A stretch of 13,166 nucleotides of DNA from CAZJCK01 sp964544635 (GCA_964544635.1 CAZJCK010000078.1:1-13166); one strand, 5' to 3'. Positions 1-7,465 are shown, numbered from the stretch's first letter. The notes: a model not told the origin generated them from the letters alone. Program-made: numbers and translations.

Positions 1-308
1 ACGACAACCCGATCAACGGTGAACAGTCGTTCGATTTCGATGTTACATCTATTGACCGGGAGGGGCTGCTCGTCCAGTTCCTCACCCAGCTGCTGATACT
101 GCACGAAACACGCAACCTTGTCCTGACCGACTTCGACGTGACACTGCACGACCACACCCGCGCTTCAGTCGCGTGTCGTGGCGAAAGATTCGACGAATCG
201 AAGCACGGGGGAGGGGTGCACGTTAAGGCCGTATCGTACCACATGATGGAAATCGACGATGCTGCCGACAGCACGCCGGCCCATGTCAAAGTGCTGTTCG
301 ATATATAG
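1..308 (+). CDS. Archease, C-terminal part (5' end outside window)
   Basis: Archease is the small metal-binding cofactor that speeds guanylation and multiple turnover of the RNA ligase RtcB. The third frame is open from the first base, with codons from position 3 to the TAG at 306-308, giving 101 residues; families are usually about 140 residues, so roughly the first quarter is missing. Visible features are DREGLLVQFLTQLL near the start, an FDVTLHDHT segment, the family signature HVKAVSYHMMEI, and a short C-terminal strand ending VKVLFDI. The signature and terminal strand match the end of known archeases. rtcB starts 17 bases after the stop, and this archease-rtcB pairing is well known. I identified it from motif memory and context; the pairing makes the call strong. 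Confidence 0.9.
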   Translation, partial: DNPINGEQSFDFDVTSIDREGLLVQFLTQLLILHETRNLVLTDFDVTLHDHTRASVACRGERFDESKHGGGVHVKAVSYHMMEIDDAADSTPAHVKVLFDI

Positions 309-325
309 ACGGAAGGAGTTGCACC

Positions 326-1804
326 ATGCCATACCACGGACCACTCGACAAAGTCAACGACACGCAATACCAGATCCCGAAGTCGTTTCAGTCCGACGTC
401 TTCAAAAAGCACAATATCAGGATGAACGTCCCGGGCGTGATCTATTCCGACGATCTGATGTTCGACTCCATCCGCAATGACGATTCGCTTTTCCAGGTCG
501 CCAATGTCGCTACCCTTCCCGGCATCGTCGGCAAGTCGATCGCCATGCCGGATATCCATCACGGTTACGGTTTCCCGATCGGTGGTGTGGCCGCGTTCGA
601 CGCTGATTCCGGTGTCATTTCACCCGGCGGTGTCGGCTACGATATCAACTGCGGTGTGCGCCTCATGCGTTCCAACCTTCGCATCGACGAACTACTGCCA
701 CGCTTGCAGAAACTGGTCGATACAATCTTCACGAATGTCCCCTCCGGTGTCGGTTCACAGGGGCGCGTCTCGCTCTCCAGGTCCGAACTGGAGTGGGTCC
801 TCGCCCGCGGTGCGAAGTGGGCGGTGGAGAACGGTTACGGCTGGAACTCCGATCTCGAACACATGGAAGCTAACGGCTGCCTGACCGACAACGACCCCGA
901 CCTTGTCAGCGACAACGCCAAGGAGCGGGGGAAAGGCCAGGTGGGATCGCTCGGCGCCGGGAACCACTTCCTTGAAATCCAGAAAGTCGATGAGATCTTC
1001 GACGAAAAAGCCGCTGCCGCCTTTGGTATCACTGAACCGGGCCAGATCACCATTATGATCCACACCGGCTCGCGCGGTTGCGGCCACCAGATCTGCACCG
1101 ATTACCTCGACAGTATGCGTCGCGCCGCAAAGAAGTACAGCATCCCGCTTGCCGATCCGCAACTGATGTGCGCTCCGCTGGCGTCGGAAGAAGCTCAACA
1201 CTATTTCAAGGCGATGAACTGCGGCGCCAACTTCGCCTGGACCAACCGCCAGATGATCACCCACTGGGTGCGCGAGTCATTTGAATCAGTCCTCGACACC
1301 CAGGCCGAACAACTCGGTCTGCACCTGGTCTACGATATCGCCCACAATATAGCCAAGATGGAGCAGCACGAGGTTGACGGCAAACCACGCATGGTTTGTG
1401 TCCACCGCAAGGGGGCGACTCGCGCTTTTGGTCCCGGTCACCCGGAAGTACCACCCGACTACCGTAGCGTCGGCCAGCCCGTGCTCATCCCCGGCGACAT
1501 GGGCACCGCCAGTTATCTCCTCGCCGGTACCGACAAAGCGATGCGCGAAACCTTTGGTTCCTCCTGCCACGGCGCCGGACGTCGCCTCTCGCGCAGCCGC
1601 GCCATCAAGGAACACAAGGTTGCCGACGTCGTCTCCGCCCTCGAACGCGACGGTATCTACCTCCGGGCCAGGAGTAAACGCGTCATCTGCGAGGAAGCGC
1701 CCGGCGCCTATAAGAACATCGAAGACGTAATCCGTGTCTCGCACAATTCCGGCATTGCCACCAAAGTTGCGCGACTCAAACCGGTTGGCGTCGTGAAAGG
1801 ATAG
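326..1804 (+). CDS. rtcB: RNA-splicing ligase RtcB
   Basis: RtcB is a GTP- and Mn2+-dependent RNA ligase. It joins 3'-phosphate or 2',3'-cyclic phosphate ends to 5'-OH ends in tRNA splicing, RNA repair or recovery from endonuclease damage. The protein has 492 residues, close to archaeal-type RtcB (about 480) and longer than the E. coli form. All recognisable active-site segments are present: GVGYDINCGVR with metal ligands D106 and C109, GAGNHFLEI with H214, HTGSRGCGHQ with H246, YDIAHN with H340, and SSCHGAGRR with H415, the expected histidine that carries GMP. The HRKGATRAFGPGHP segment (360-373) is also intact. The ATG at 326 has an AGGAG at 314-318, seven bases upstream. The gene follows archease directly and is probably co-transcribed with it. 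I see no truncation or missing key residue. Confidence 0.97.
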   Translation: MPYHGPLDKVNDTQYQIPKSFQSDVFKKHNIRMNVPGVIYSDDLMFDSIRNDDSLFQVANVATLPGIVGKSIAMPDIHHGYGFPIGGVAAFDADSGVISPGGVGYDINCGVRLMRSNLRIDELLPRLQKLVDTIFTNVPSGVGSQGRVSLSRSELEWVLARGAKWAVENGYGWNSDLEHMEANGCLTDNDPDLVSDNAKERGKGQVGSLGAGNHFLEIQKVDEIFDEKAAAAFGITEPGQITIMIHTGSRGCGHQICTDYLDSMRRAAKKYSIPLADPQLMCAPLASEEAQHYFKAMNCGANFAWTNRQMITHWVRESFESVLDTQAEQLGLHLVYDIAHNIAKMEQHEVDGKPRMVCVHRKGATRAFGPGHPEVPPDYRSVGQPVLIPGDMGTASYLLAGTDKAMRETFGSSCHGAGRRLSRSRAIKEHKVADVVSALERDGIYLRARSKRVICEEAPGAYKNIEDVIRVSHNSGIATKVARLKPVGVVKG

Positions 1805-1820
1805 AAGGGAAGAAGAGCGT

Positions 1821-2678
1821 ATGAAGATAGGATGTATCGGTCTCGGCTCACTCGGCCGCGCCATCGCCCAGCGACTTATCAATACCGACCATGACGTTAT
1901 CGTATGGAATCGCACTGCTTCGAAGGCCGATGGCCTCGGGGTTCCCGTCGCCGAATCACCACAATCGGTCGGCGAGACCTGCGACACCATTATCATCAAC
2001 CTGTTCGACAGTCCGGCCGTGAATGAGGTCGCTCACCGGAGCGACGGTCTCCTGCGCGCCAACCTGGGGGAGAAGCTGGTCATCGATACTACCACGCAGT
2101 TCGATGCCGACGTCCGCGCCTTACACACGCTGTTCGGCCGGGCGGGGGCCGTCTATCTCGAAGCTCCCATCTTTGGCAGTGTCAAGCCTACCCTCGAGGG
2201 CGCCGTCACCATCGTCGCATCCGGTTCCGATGCTGCCTTCATCCGGGCCAAACCTATTCTTGATACGTTGGCCAGGCACGTCTTTCACTTCCCGCAACCT
2301 TCGATGGCCACACGTATGAAACTACTCAACAATCTCGTACTTGGCGCCTTCATGGCCACAATTGCCGAGGCTGTAGCCGGGGCCGAAGCAGTCGGTATCT
2401 CGCGCAAGGATGCGTTGGAGGTATTATCGGTGGGCGCCGGTAACAGCGCTGTACTAAACGCCAAGAAACAGAAGCTGCTCGACGGGGACTACGAGGTTCA
2501 TTTTTCCTGCGACGCCATTTTCAAAGATTTGTCCGGCATGCTGCAACTGGCCGGTATCCATCAGCAGCCGACGATCATGGCGTCGGCAGCCCGCGAGCTC
2601 TTTGCCCTTGCCCGCCAACAGGAACTTGGCACGGTCGACCTCAGCGCCGTTATCCGGCCCCTTCAACGCCAGGAATGA
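1821..2678 (+). CDS. NAD(P)-dependent oxidoreductase, 3-hydroxyisobutyrate dehydrogenase / glyoxylate reductase-like family
   Basis: A beta-hydroxyacid dehydrogenase-family enzyme of 285 residues, the usual length. Such enzymes oxidise or reduce small beta-hydroxyacids such as 3-hydroxyisobutyrate, tartronate semialdehyde or succinic semialdehyde; the substrate cannot be told here. The N-terminus is a Rossmann fold with the dinucleotide motif GCIGLGSLG (4-12), then VWNRT (28-32), where R31 hints at NADP(H) preference. The substrate-loop motif EAPIFGSVKPTLEGAVTI (114-131) replaces the usual DAPVSGG signature. The catalytic lysine is probably K167 in MKLLNN (166-171), and F228, D231 and K235 lie in the expected C-terminal cofactor-side segment. 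The gene starts 16 bases after the rtcB stop behind a purine-rich leader (AAGGGAAG), so it is probably in the same operon. Its link to RNA ligation is unclear and may be only shared transcription. Confidence 0.85.
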   Translation: MKIGCIGLGSLGRAIAQRLINTDHDVIVWNRTASKADGLGVPVAESPQSVGETCDTIIINLFDSPAVNEVAHRSDGLLRANLGEKLVIDTTTQFDADVRALHTLFGRAGAVYLEAPIFGSVKPTLEGAVTIVASGSDAAFIRAKPILDTLARHVFHFPQPSMATRMKLLNNLVLGAFMATIAEAVAGAEAVGISRKDALEVLSVGAGNSAVLNAKKQKLLDGDYEVHFSCDAIFKDLSGMLQLAGIHQQPTIMASAARELFALARQQELGTVDLSAVIRPLQRQE

Positions 2679-2767
2679 CCGCGGCAACATGAAGCATGCA
2701 CTCATTGCGAAGACGGTACTGCATTACTTCATTTCCGGGAAAGCCAGTACCCAACCATTTGGTGGGC

Positions 2768-2787
2768 GGCAGACGCCTCCGTCTGCC
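2768..2787. repeat. REP-like perfect palindrome
   Basis: GGCAGACG (2768-2775), the loop CCTC, then CGTCTGCC (2780-2787) form a perfect 8-bp stem. It is preceded by GGTGGGC and is not followed by a T-tract, so it is a poor intrinsic terminator. Its position between convergent genes, with a second small hairpin 14 bases on, fits a dispersed extragenic palindrome of the REP type. Only one copy lies in this window, so the repeat nature is inferred. Confidence 0.45.
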
Positions 2788-2850
2788 TCTCTGCTATGCC
2801 GATACTCCGGTATCCCACTGGGCGCATCGGTTGGCGGGAATCAGGCGCAC

Positions 2851-2879
2851 AAAAAAAGGCGTCGGATGACTCCGACGCC
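2851..2879 (-). terminator. Intrinsic terminator of pckA
   Basis: Read on the minus strand, GGCGTCGGA, a four-base loop and TCCGACGCC make a perfect 9-bp GC-rich stem followed at once by seven T residues (AAAAAAA at 2851-2857 on the plus strand). It begins 23 bases after the pckA stop codon. This is a textbook rho-independent terminator and also limits read-through into the rtcB operon from the other side. Confidence 0.93.
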
Positions 2880-2902
2880 TTCGCTTACATCGATCTCATA
2901 TG

Positions 2903-4519
2903 TCAGGCCTTGGCGGCCGTCGTCGGTTTCGGTGCCGCCGACATAACCTCGTCGGACGTTCCCTCTTCAAACTGCTTGAAGTTCTCGATGAACAGCTTCG
3001 CCAGGTGATTGGCCTTCTGGTCATACGCATCCTTGTCATCCCAGGTATTCCGCGGATTCAACACTTCCTGCGGTACGTCCGGGCACGACGTCGGCACCTC
3101 AAACCCGAACACCGGGTCAGTGCGATACTCGACATTGTCCAGTTTACCCTGCAGCGCCGCCTTCAGCAGCGCTCGGGTATGCTTGATCGACATGCGATGA
3201 CCGGCACCGTAGGGTCCACCCGTCCAGCCGGTATTGACCAGCCAGCAGTTCACGTTGTGCTCGCGGATCTTCTTCGCCAGGAGCTCGGCGTATCGCGACG
3301 GATGCAGTACCATGAACGGCGCCCCGAAGCAGGCCGAGAATGTCGCCGACGGTTCCGTCACGCCCTTCTCGGTACCGGCCACCTTGGCCGTGTAACCGGA
3401 GATGAAGTGATACATCGCCTGCTGTGGTGACAGTTTCGAGATCGGCGGCATAACGCCGAAGGCATCCGCCGTCAGCATTACGATGTTATCGGGGTGCCCC
3501 GCCTTGCTCTCTTCCAGCGCGTTCGGGATGTGGGTCAGGGGATAGGCCGCCCGCGTGTTCTCTGTGAGCGCATCATCATCAAGATCGAGCGTCCGCGACA
3601 CCTGGTCATACGATACGTTCTCCAGGATCGTCCCGAACATCCGCGTCGTTTCGTAGATTTCCGGCTCCGACTCTTTGGACAGACGGATCACCTTCGCGTA
3701 GCAGCCGCCTTCGAAGTTGTAAATACCATGGTCGCTCCAGCCGTGTTCGTCATCACCGATCAGCATACGCTCCGGATCAGCCGACAACGTCGTCTTACCC
3801 GTACCCGACAAACCAAAGAACAGCGCGACATCACCCTTCTCGCCGACATTGGCCGAGCAGTGCATCGACAGGACATCCTTTTGCGGCAACAGGAAGTTCA
3901 GCGCCGTGAAGATCGACTTTTTGATCTCACCGCCATAGTGCGTCCCGCCGATCAACACCAGTTTGCGGTGGAGGTTCATGATGATAAACGTATCCGACTT
4001 TGTTCCGTCAACCTCCGGAATTGCCTGGAAGTTGGGCACGTGCAGAATGGTAAACTCGGGTACATGCTTCTCCAGCTCCTCGTAGGTGCCGTGGATGAAC
4101 ATGTTCCGCGCGAACAGCGAATGCCACGCCGTCTCGGTCACGATCCGGATCGGCAGACGGTAGTTCTCATCATACCCGGCAAAGCAATCCTGAACATACA
4201 GGTCTCGTCCCTGGATGTACGCTTGCACCCGCCGGTACAGCGAGTCGAAGTTCTGATCCGAAAACGGACGGTTCACCTTGCCCCACCAGACCAGGTCCTT
4301 CGTTGCTGCCTCCTCGACAATAAACTTGTCCTGGGCGGCGCGACCCGTATGCATGCCAGTCCGTACGACAATCGGACCCAGATGACAAATCTCGCCTTCC
4401 CGCTTTCGAATGATGTCTTCGTACAGTACCGGCGTCTTGTGATTCCAGTGCACCCGGCGCGGGTTGTGAATGCCATGGTTTTCCAACCCGTAGTTGCTTA
4501 TTGGCAGTTTCTCCGCCAT
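2903..4519 (-). CDS. pckA: Phosphoenolpyruvate carboxykinase (ATP)
   Basis: This enzyme converts oxaloacetate plus ATP to phosphoenolpyruvate, CO2 and ADP, the entry step of gluconeogenesis, in the cytosol. With the ATG at 4519 the protein is 538 residues, the normal ATP-type length. Visible motifs are the oxaloacetate-binding RTGMHTGRAAQDKFIV (53-68), GGTHYGGEIKKSIFT (191-205) with the metal-site lysine, LSMHCSAN (217-224) with the metal-binding histidine H220, the P-loop GLSGTGKTT (236-244), LIGDDEHGW (253-261) with the kinase-2 aspartates, and GYTAKVAGTE (375-384). An in-frame ATG ten codons upstream (4549) is open too, but a strong AGGAGG sits just before 4519, which decides the start. 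The tail after about residue 520 is Ala/Lys/Pro-rich and probably disordered. The gene is monocistronic, with its own promoter and terminator, and convergent with the upstream operon. Confidence 0.97.
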   Translation of the reverse strand: MAEKLPISNYGLENHGIHNPRRVHWNHKTPVLYEDIIRKREGEICHLGPIVVRTGMHTGRAAQDKFIVEEAATKDLVWWGKVNRPFSDQNFDSLYRRVQAYIQGRDLYVQDCFAGYDENYRLPIRIVTETAWHSLFARNMFIHGTYEELEKHVPEFTILHVPNFQAIPEVDGTKSDTFIIMNLHRKLVLIGGTHYGGEIKKSIFTALNFLLPQKDVLSMHCSANVGEKGDVALFFGLSGTGKTTLSADPERMLIGDDEHGWSDHGIYNFEGGCYAKVIRLSKESEPEIYETTRMFGTILENVSYDQVSRTLDLDDDALTENTRAAYPLTHIPNALEESKAGHPDNIVMLTADAFGVMPPISKLSPQQAMYHFISGYTAKVAGTEKGVTEPSATFSACFGAPFMVLHPSRYAELLAKKIREHNVNCWLVNTGWTGGPYGAGHRMSIKHTRALLKAALQGKLDNVEYRTDPVFGFEVPTSCPDVPQEVLNPRNTWDDKDAYDQKANHLAKLFIENFKQFEEGTSDEVMSAAPKPTTAAKA

Positions 4520-4526
4520 TGAGTGT

Positions 4527-4537
4527 CTTCCTCCTTT
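4527..4537 (-). promoter_or_regulatory. Ribosome binding site that sets the pckA start
   Basis: On the minus strand the sequence reads AAAGGAGGAAG, then seven bases, then the ATG at 4519. This near-perfect Shine-Dalgarno sequence favours the 538-residue pckA product over the longer open frame beginning at 4549. Confidence 0.85.
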
Positions 4538-4583
4538 GCCTCGCGGCATACGACTTGACTCCCCGGTATATCTCTCTACTTAC

Positions 4584-4607
4584 GGCGGTGGTGCCCGCCA
4601 CCACGCC
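4584..4607 (-). other. Stem-loop in the pckA 5' leader
   Basis: GTGGTG (4588-4593) and CACCAC (4599-4604) pair around a five-base loop, with GGC/GCC extending the stem past one bulged G. If the promoter at 4671-4699 is real, this hairpin lies in the pckA leader about 65 bases before the start codon. No T-tract follows, so it is not a terminator. Its role is unknown. Confidence 0.35.
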
Positions 4608-4670
4608 ATCTCGGCAACAACTGCCATCAGTGAGGTCAACTTAGACTGGGAAGCGGTTTCTCTTTACCCT

Positions 4671-4699
4671 ATATTATCAACAAACAGGCCAAAAAGCAA
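4671..4699 (-). promoter_or_regulatory. Candidate sigma-70-type promoter for pckA
   Basis: On the minus strand there is TTGCTT (-35, plus positions 4694-4699), a 17-base spacer, and TAATAT (-10, plus positions 4671-4676). The region is clearly more AT-rich than the surrounding genes. Transcription would start near 4664, giving a leader of about 145 bases before the pckA ATG. I saw no equally good promoter pointing the other way for the divergent gene at 4749. Confidence 0.6.
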
Positions 4700-4748
4700 A
4701 AAGTTGTTAAAAATTGCCCTATTAGCCTAAAAGGAGATCTCAGAATCC

Positions 4749-5084
4749 ATGAGCACTGCTATCATTGTCAACTCCGACACCTTTGGAAACGGCCCCGACG
4801 AACTGGGACACCAACTGATGGGCTCATACCTCAGGAAACTCTGGTCCCTCGACCCCAAACCGGACCGCATTCTCTTCTACAACAGCGGCGCAAAACTGGT
4901 AGCCGAAGGCTCCCAGGTTCTCGATGCCCTCCACGGCCTGGCCGACGCCGGGGTCGACCTCATCGCCTGTGGTACCTGTGTAACCTATTTCGATCTGAAA
5001 GATAAAATTGCAGTCGGACGTGTCAGCGATATGGAGGAGATTGCCACCACCATGCTCGCCGCCGACATCACCATTACGATCTAA
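4749..5084 (+). CDS. YedF-like DsrE-family protein (stand-alone C-terminal domain of selenium-metabolism YedF)
   Basis: A 111-residue protein matching the DsrE-like C-terminal half of YedF, the sulfurtransferase-like protein found in genomes that use selenium. Diagnostic segments are VNSDTFGNGPDELGHQLM (7-24), ILFYNSGAKLVAEGS (41-55), the cysteine pair in LIACGTCVTYFDLKDKIAVG (71-90; C74 and C77) and the following RVSDMEEI. YedF proteins usually begin with a TusA-like domain of about 80 residues. Here the DsrE part starts almost at once, and the upstream bases hold no TusA coding. An AAGGAG at 4731-4736 precedes the ATG with a rather long 12-base spacer. No selenium gene (selA, selB, selD) is visible nearby. 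The family is confident; the sulfur or selenium carrier role is inferred from family knowledge. Confidence 0.85.
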   Translation: MSTAIIVNSDTFGNGPDELGHQLMGSYLRKLWSLDPKPDRILFYNSGAKLVAEGSQVLDALHGLADAGVDLIACGTCVTYFDLKDKIAVGRVSDMEEIATTMLAADITITI

Positions 5085-5091
5085 ACAAAGA

Positions 5092-5117
5092 GGCGGGAGA
5101 GCATCAGCTCTCCCGCC
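5092..5117. terminator. Strong hairpin between convergent genes, probable bidirectional terminator
   Basis: GGCGGGAGAGC (5092-5102), the loop ATCA and GCTCTCCCGCC (5107-5117) form a perfect 11-bp stem starting seven bases after the stop of the YedF-like gene. On the plus strand no T-tract follows. On the minus strand the stem is followed by the T-rich TCTTTGTTTAG, so it may work better for the chemoreceptor transcript arriving from 5223. Termination in either direction is likely but not certain. Confidence 0.65.
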
Positions 5118-5222
5118 GCCTGCTGGAGCACCGTATAGAAGGGACTCGATAAGGGGAACATTTGACCGCAGCTCACACGGTCGCTGCCGGTCCCCCCTCG
5201 GGACTCCACCCGAAAGCTCCGG
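5118..5222. other. Non-coding stretch downstream of the chemoreceptor with short alternative hairpins
   Basis: No gene seen. It contains GACCG (5164-5168) pairing with CGGTC (5178-5182), and two mutually exclusive stems around 5190-5213: GTCCC with GGGAC, or TCGGG with CCCGA. The motif CCGGTC occurs twice. This is probably the chemoreceptor 3' untranslated region; I could not match it to a known RNA family. Confidence 0.4.
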
Positions 5223-7361
5223 TCAACTCTCGGTTGCCGCCTCTTCCTTGGCGGCATTTGTCGTCACTTTGAACTGCCCTACCATCTCGCGCAGCCCTTC
5301 GGCCTGACGGTTCAGTTCTTCGGCCGCCGTCGCCGACTGATCCGCCCCGGCGGCCGTTTCTTTGGTCACGCTGGTTATCTGCTCGATGTTTCTCGATATC
5401 TGCTCCGCCGCTGTCGATTGCTCCTCCGACGCCGTAGCGATTTGCTGGATCATGTCCATCACACGGGTCGCCATCGACACGATCTCGGTCAGGCTGTTGC
5501 CCGCCTGATCCGCCAGATCACGGCCCTTGTCGACCTGTGAAATCCCCTCTTCCATCGACGACACCGCTTCCTGGGTCTCGGTCTGGATTCCCTGGATCAT
5601 ACCGGTAATCTCCCCGGTGGCGCGACCGGTCCGCTCGGCCAGCTTGCGCACTTCGTCGGCCACTACCGCGAAGCCGCGACCCTGCTCACCGGCTCGCGCC
5701 GCTTCGATCGCGGCGTTCAGCGCCAGCAGGTTGGTCTGGTCGGCAATATCGTCGATCACTGCAATAATCTCACCGATCTCATCGGCCGACGACGCCAGCT
5801 TGCCGATCGACTCGGCCGATTTGCGCACCGTATCGGCAATCGATTGCATGCCGCTGATCGTCTCAGTGACTACCCGGCCGCCATCTTCCGCCTGCTCCGA
5901 GGCCTTCGAGGATGCCGACGAGGCATCACCGGCGTTTTTCGATGACTGTACGATCGTCGCCGCCATCTCCTCTATCGCCGTCGACACCTGGTTCACCTGC
6001 TCCGACTGATCGTTGGCGCCGCGTGACATCTGCTCCGATGCCGTCGCGATTTCATTCGCCGCCGCTACCAGCTGGGTAGCGTTGTCGGCCAGCTGACGAA
6101 TCAGCTCCGACAGGTTCTTTACCATGCGCCGGCACGAATTACCCAGGACATCTTCCTTCGAGCGCGGCTGTACCTCGACCGTCAGGTCACGACGTGAAAT
6201 CGTCTCGACCACTCCGGCCATCTCGCCGAGATAGTCGATAAGGTCGCGGAACGAATCCGCCAGCGTACCGATCTCATCGGCCGACTTGTAATCAATCTGA
6301 TGGTCGATGTCACCCTTGGCGATCTTGGCCGCAACCGTCGACATCCGCACCACTGGTCGCGAGATCGAACGGGCGAAGAACCAGCCGATCAGGCCGACGA
6401 TCACAGCGATAATCACGCCAAATATCCAAACCTGGCGCTGCAGCGAAGCGACCGCTGCGAACGCTTCCTCTTCATCGATCTCCGCAAGCACGCACCATTG
6501 TGTCGACGCCAGCTCGACCGGCGCATACGCCGAGAGGACATTGATGCCTCGGTAATCTTCTACGATTTCGGCACCGGTCTTTCCCTGTAACCCGAGCTGG
6601 GCAGTCTTGGTCGTGATCTCTTTTTCCAGGATATCCTCTTCCTTGGAGAATCGAGAATCCGAACGCATCAGGTTGTCCTGACCGATCAGGTAGGTCTCGC
6701 CGGATTCACCCAGGCCGCTGCGTTCCTGCATGATCGTGTTGATCCGATTGGTATTCAACTGCAGCGCTACCACGCCGATCAACCGGCCGGCGCCATCACG
6801 CACCGGCGCACCTACAAAGCTCGCCGGGACACCATTCGACGGTGCATAGTTGGCAAAGTCGGCCATGCTCACGCCCTGCTGGGCCCGCTTGAACAACGTC
6901 GCGATGTTCTGGTCGGCGTACTTGCCGTTCACCAGGTTGGTTGCGAAATCCGCTTCCCGTTCGACCGTGTAAATAATGTCTCCCGACACATCGATGAGGA
7001 AGAGGTCGTAGTAACCATATTCCTTCTCGTACTGCGTCAGCCACGGCGAGAAGCGACTGTCGACGGCCTTGTAGTCGTCACTGCTTACGCCTGCTTCGTA
7101 GGCAACGCTGTACTCAGCCATCGCCTCAATAACGGTCGGGTTGGTTGACAGGACAGAGACGTCGCCCAGGCGTTCCGCGAAGTAATTCTTGATCTGATTG
7201 GTTTTGACATCACGAAGCGATACCAGCTGATTAAAGGCCTGAGCCTCAAGCGCCGTCTCCGCCTCGTTCATACTGAGCCAGCCCACCGCACCCAGCGGAA
7301 CGATACCGATCAGCAGAAATGCCAGCACCAGCTTGGCATTCAGTTTCAGTTTCTTGAACAC
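5223..7361 (-). CDS. Methyl-accepting chemotaxis protein with periplasmic Cache sensor, HAMP and signalling domain
   Basis: A 712-residue membrane chemoreceptor that controls CheA kinase activity. Order: TM1 (about 10-30), a long periplasmic region (31-310) with features of a double Cache sensor, notably YDLFLIDVSGDIIYTV (118-133), GAPVRDGAGRLIGVVALQL (184-202) and TYLIGQDNLMRSDSRF (223-238), TM2 (about 312-330), HAMP (330-384) with a second HAMP-like helix unit (385-430), then the coiled-coil signalling domain. The conserved hairpin tip is at 537-575 (DIADQTNLLALNAAIEAARA and GRGFAVVADEVRKLAERT). It ends in EEAATES, without a C-terminal NWETF-type CheR-binding pentapeptide. The start codon is GTG (7361), with GGGAGG six bases upstream. 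A TAATAT (plus 7400-7405) could be a -10 box, but I see no good -35. The ligand is unknown; Cache receptors often bind amino acids or carboxylates. Confidence 0.95.
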   Translation of the reverse strand: MFKKLKLNAKLVLAFLLIGIVPLGAVGWLSMNEAETALEAQAFNQLVSLRDVKTNQIKNYFAERLGDVSVLSTNPTVIEAMAEYSVAYEAGVSSDDYKAVDSRFSPWLTQYEKEYGYYDLFLIDVSGDIIYTVEREADFATNLVNGKYADQNIATLFKRAQQGVSMADFANYAPSNGVPASFVGAPVRDGAGRLIGVVALQLNTNRINTIMQERSGLGESGETYLIGQDNLMRSDSRFSKEEDILEKEITTKTAQLGLQGKTGAEIVEDYRGINVLSAYAPVELASTQWCVLAEIDEEEAFAAVASLQRQVWIFGVIIAVIVGLIGWFFARSISRPVVRMSTVAAKIAKGDIDHQIDYKSADEIGTLADSFRDLIDYLGEMAGVVETISRRDLTVEVQPRSKEDVLGNSCRRMVKNLSELIRQLADNATQLVAAANEIATASEQMSRGANDQSEQVNQVSTAIEEMAATIVQSSKNAGDASSASSKASEQAEDGGRVVTETISGMQSIADTVRKSAESIGKLASSADEIGEIIAVIDDIADQTNLLALNAAIEAARAGEQGRGFAVVADEVRKLAERTGRATGEITGMIQGIQTETQEAVSSMEEGISQVDKGRDLADQAGNSLTEIVSMATRVMDMIQQIATASEEQSTAAEQISRNIEQITSVTKETAAGADQSATAAEELNRQAEGLREMVGQFKVTTNAAKEEAATES

Positions 7362-7367
7362 AACATA

Positions 7368-7376
7368 CCTCCCTTT
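7368..7376 (-). promoter_or_regulatory. Ribosome binding site for the GTG start of the Cache chemoreceptor
   Basis: The minus strand reads AAAGGGAGG, then TATGTT, then GTG. The ATG inside the spacer is in another frame, and no in-frame ATG has comparable upstream sequence, so GTG at 7361 is the likely start. Confidence 0.75.
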
Positions 7377-7427
7377 GATACCCCATATCTAAGAAGTTGA
7401 TATTAGCCTTAGAATCGTTTTCGGAAC

Positions 7428-7465
7428 TTGACAGCAATTGACAAGGGGGCATGTAGAGCTATAGA
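7428..7465 (+). promoter_or_regulatory. Candidate plus-strand promoter with tandem TTGACA boxes, antisense to the PAS-LuxR gene
   Basis: Two perfect TTGACA hexamers lie at 7428-7433 and 7438-7443, with starts 10 bases apart. The second is followed by a 16-base spacer and TATAGA (7460-7465), a good sigma-70 arrangement. Transcription would begin near 7472, inside the hairpin at 7466-7486, and run antisense into the 3' end of the regulator gene (minus strand, 7497-8771). The paired hexamers, one helical turn apart, could instead be an operator for the chemoreceptor gene on the other strand. No reading frame for a plus-strand product is apparent. Confidence 0.4.

Larger units (their letters stand above)
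2679..2902. other. Convergent intergenic region with two small hairpins and the pckA terminator
   Basis: No convincing gene lies between the plus-strand oxidoreductase and the minus-strand pckA. The open frame across it has no ribosome binding site and would run into antisense pckA. The stretch holds a perfect palindrome at 2768-2787, a smaller hairpin with GATAC (2801-2805) and GTATC (2810-2814) around a four-base loop, and a strong terminator at 2851-2879 that belongs to pckA. I found no T-tailed plus-strand terminator for the rtcB operon. Confidence 0.7.

Noticed and set aside
1286..1999. A 237-codon minus-strand open frame across the rtcB and dehydrogenase junction
   Set aside because: Overlaps two confident plus-strand genes and shows no domain.
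2602..2946. Small plus-strand frame between the dehydrogenase and pckA, including a possible start at 2690
   Set aside because: No ribosome binding site; it runs through the palindrome and the pckA terminator and into antisense pckA.
3494..4522. A 342-codon plus-strand open frame inside pckA
   Set aside because: Antisense shadow of a gene with every PEP carboxykinase motif; its product is Arg/His-rich with no recognisable domain or ribosome binding site.
5118..5222. Possible riboswitch (for example cyclic-di-GMP type) near the chemoreceptor
   Set aside because: It lies downstream, not upstream, of the receptor, and I could not align the conserved core of any class; only short competing stems are visible.
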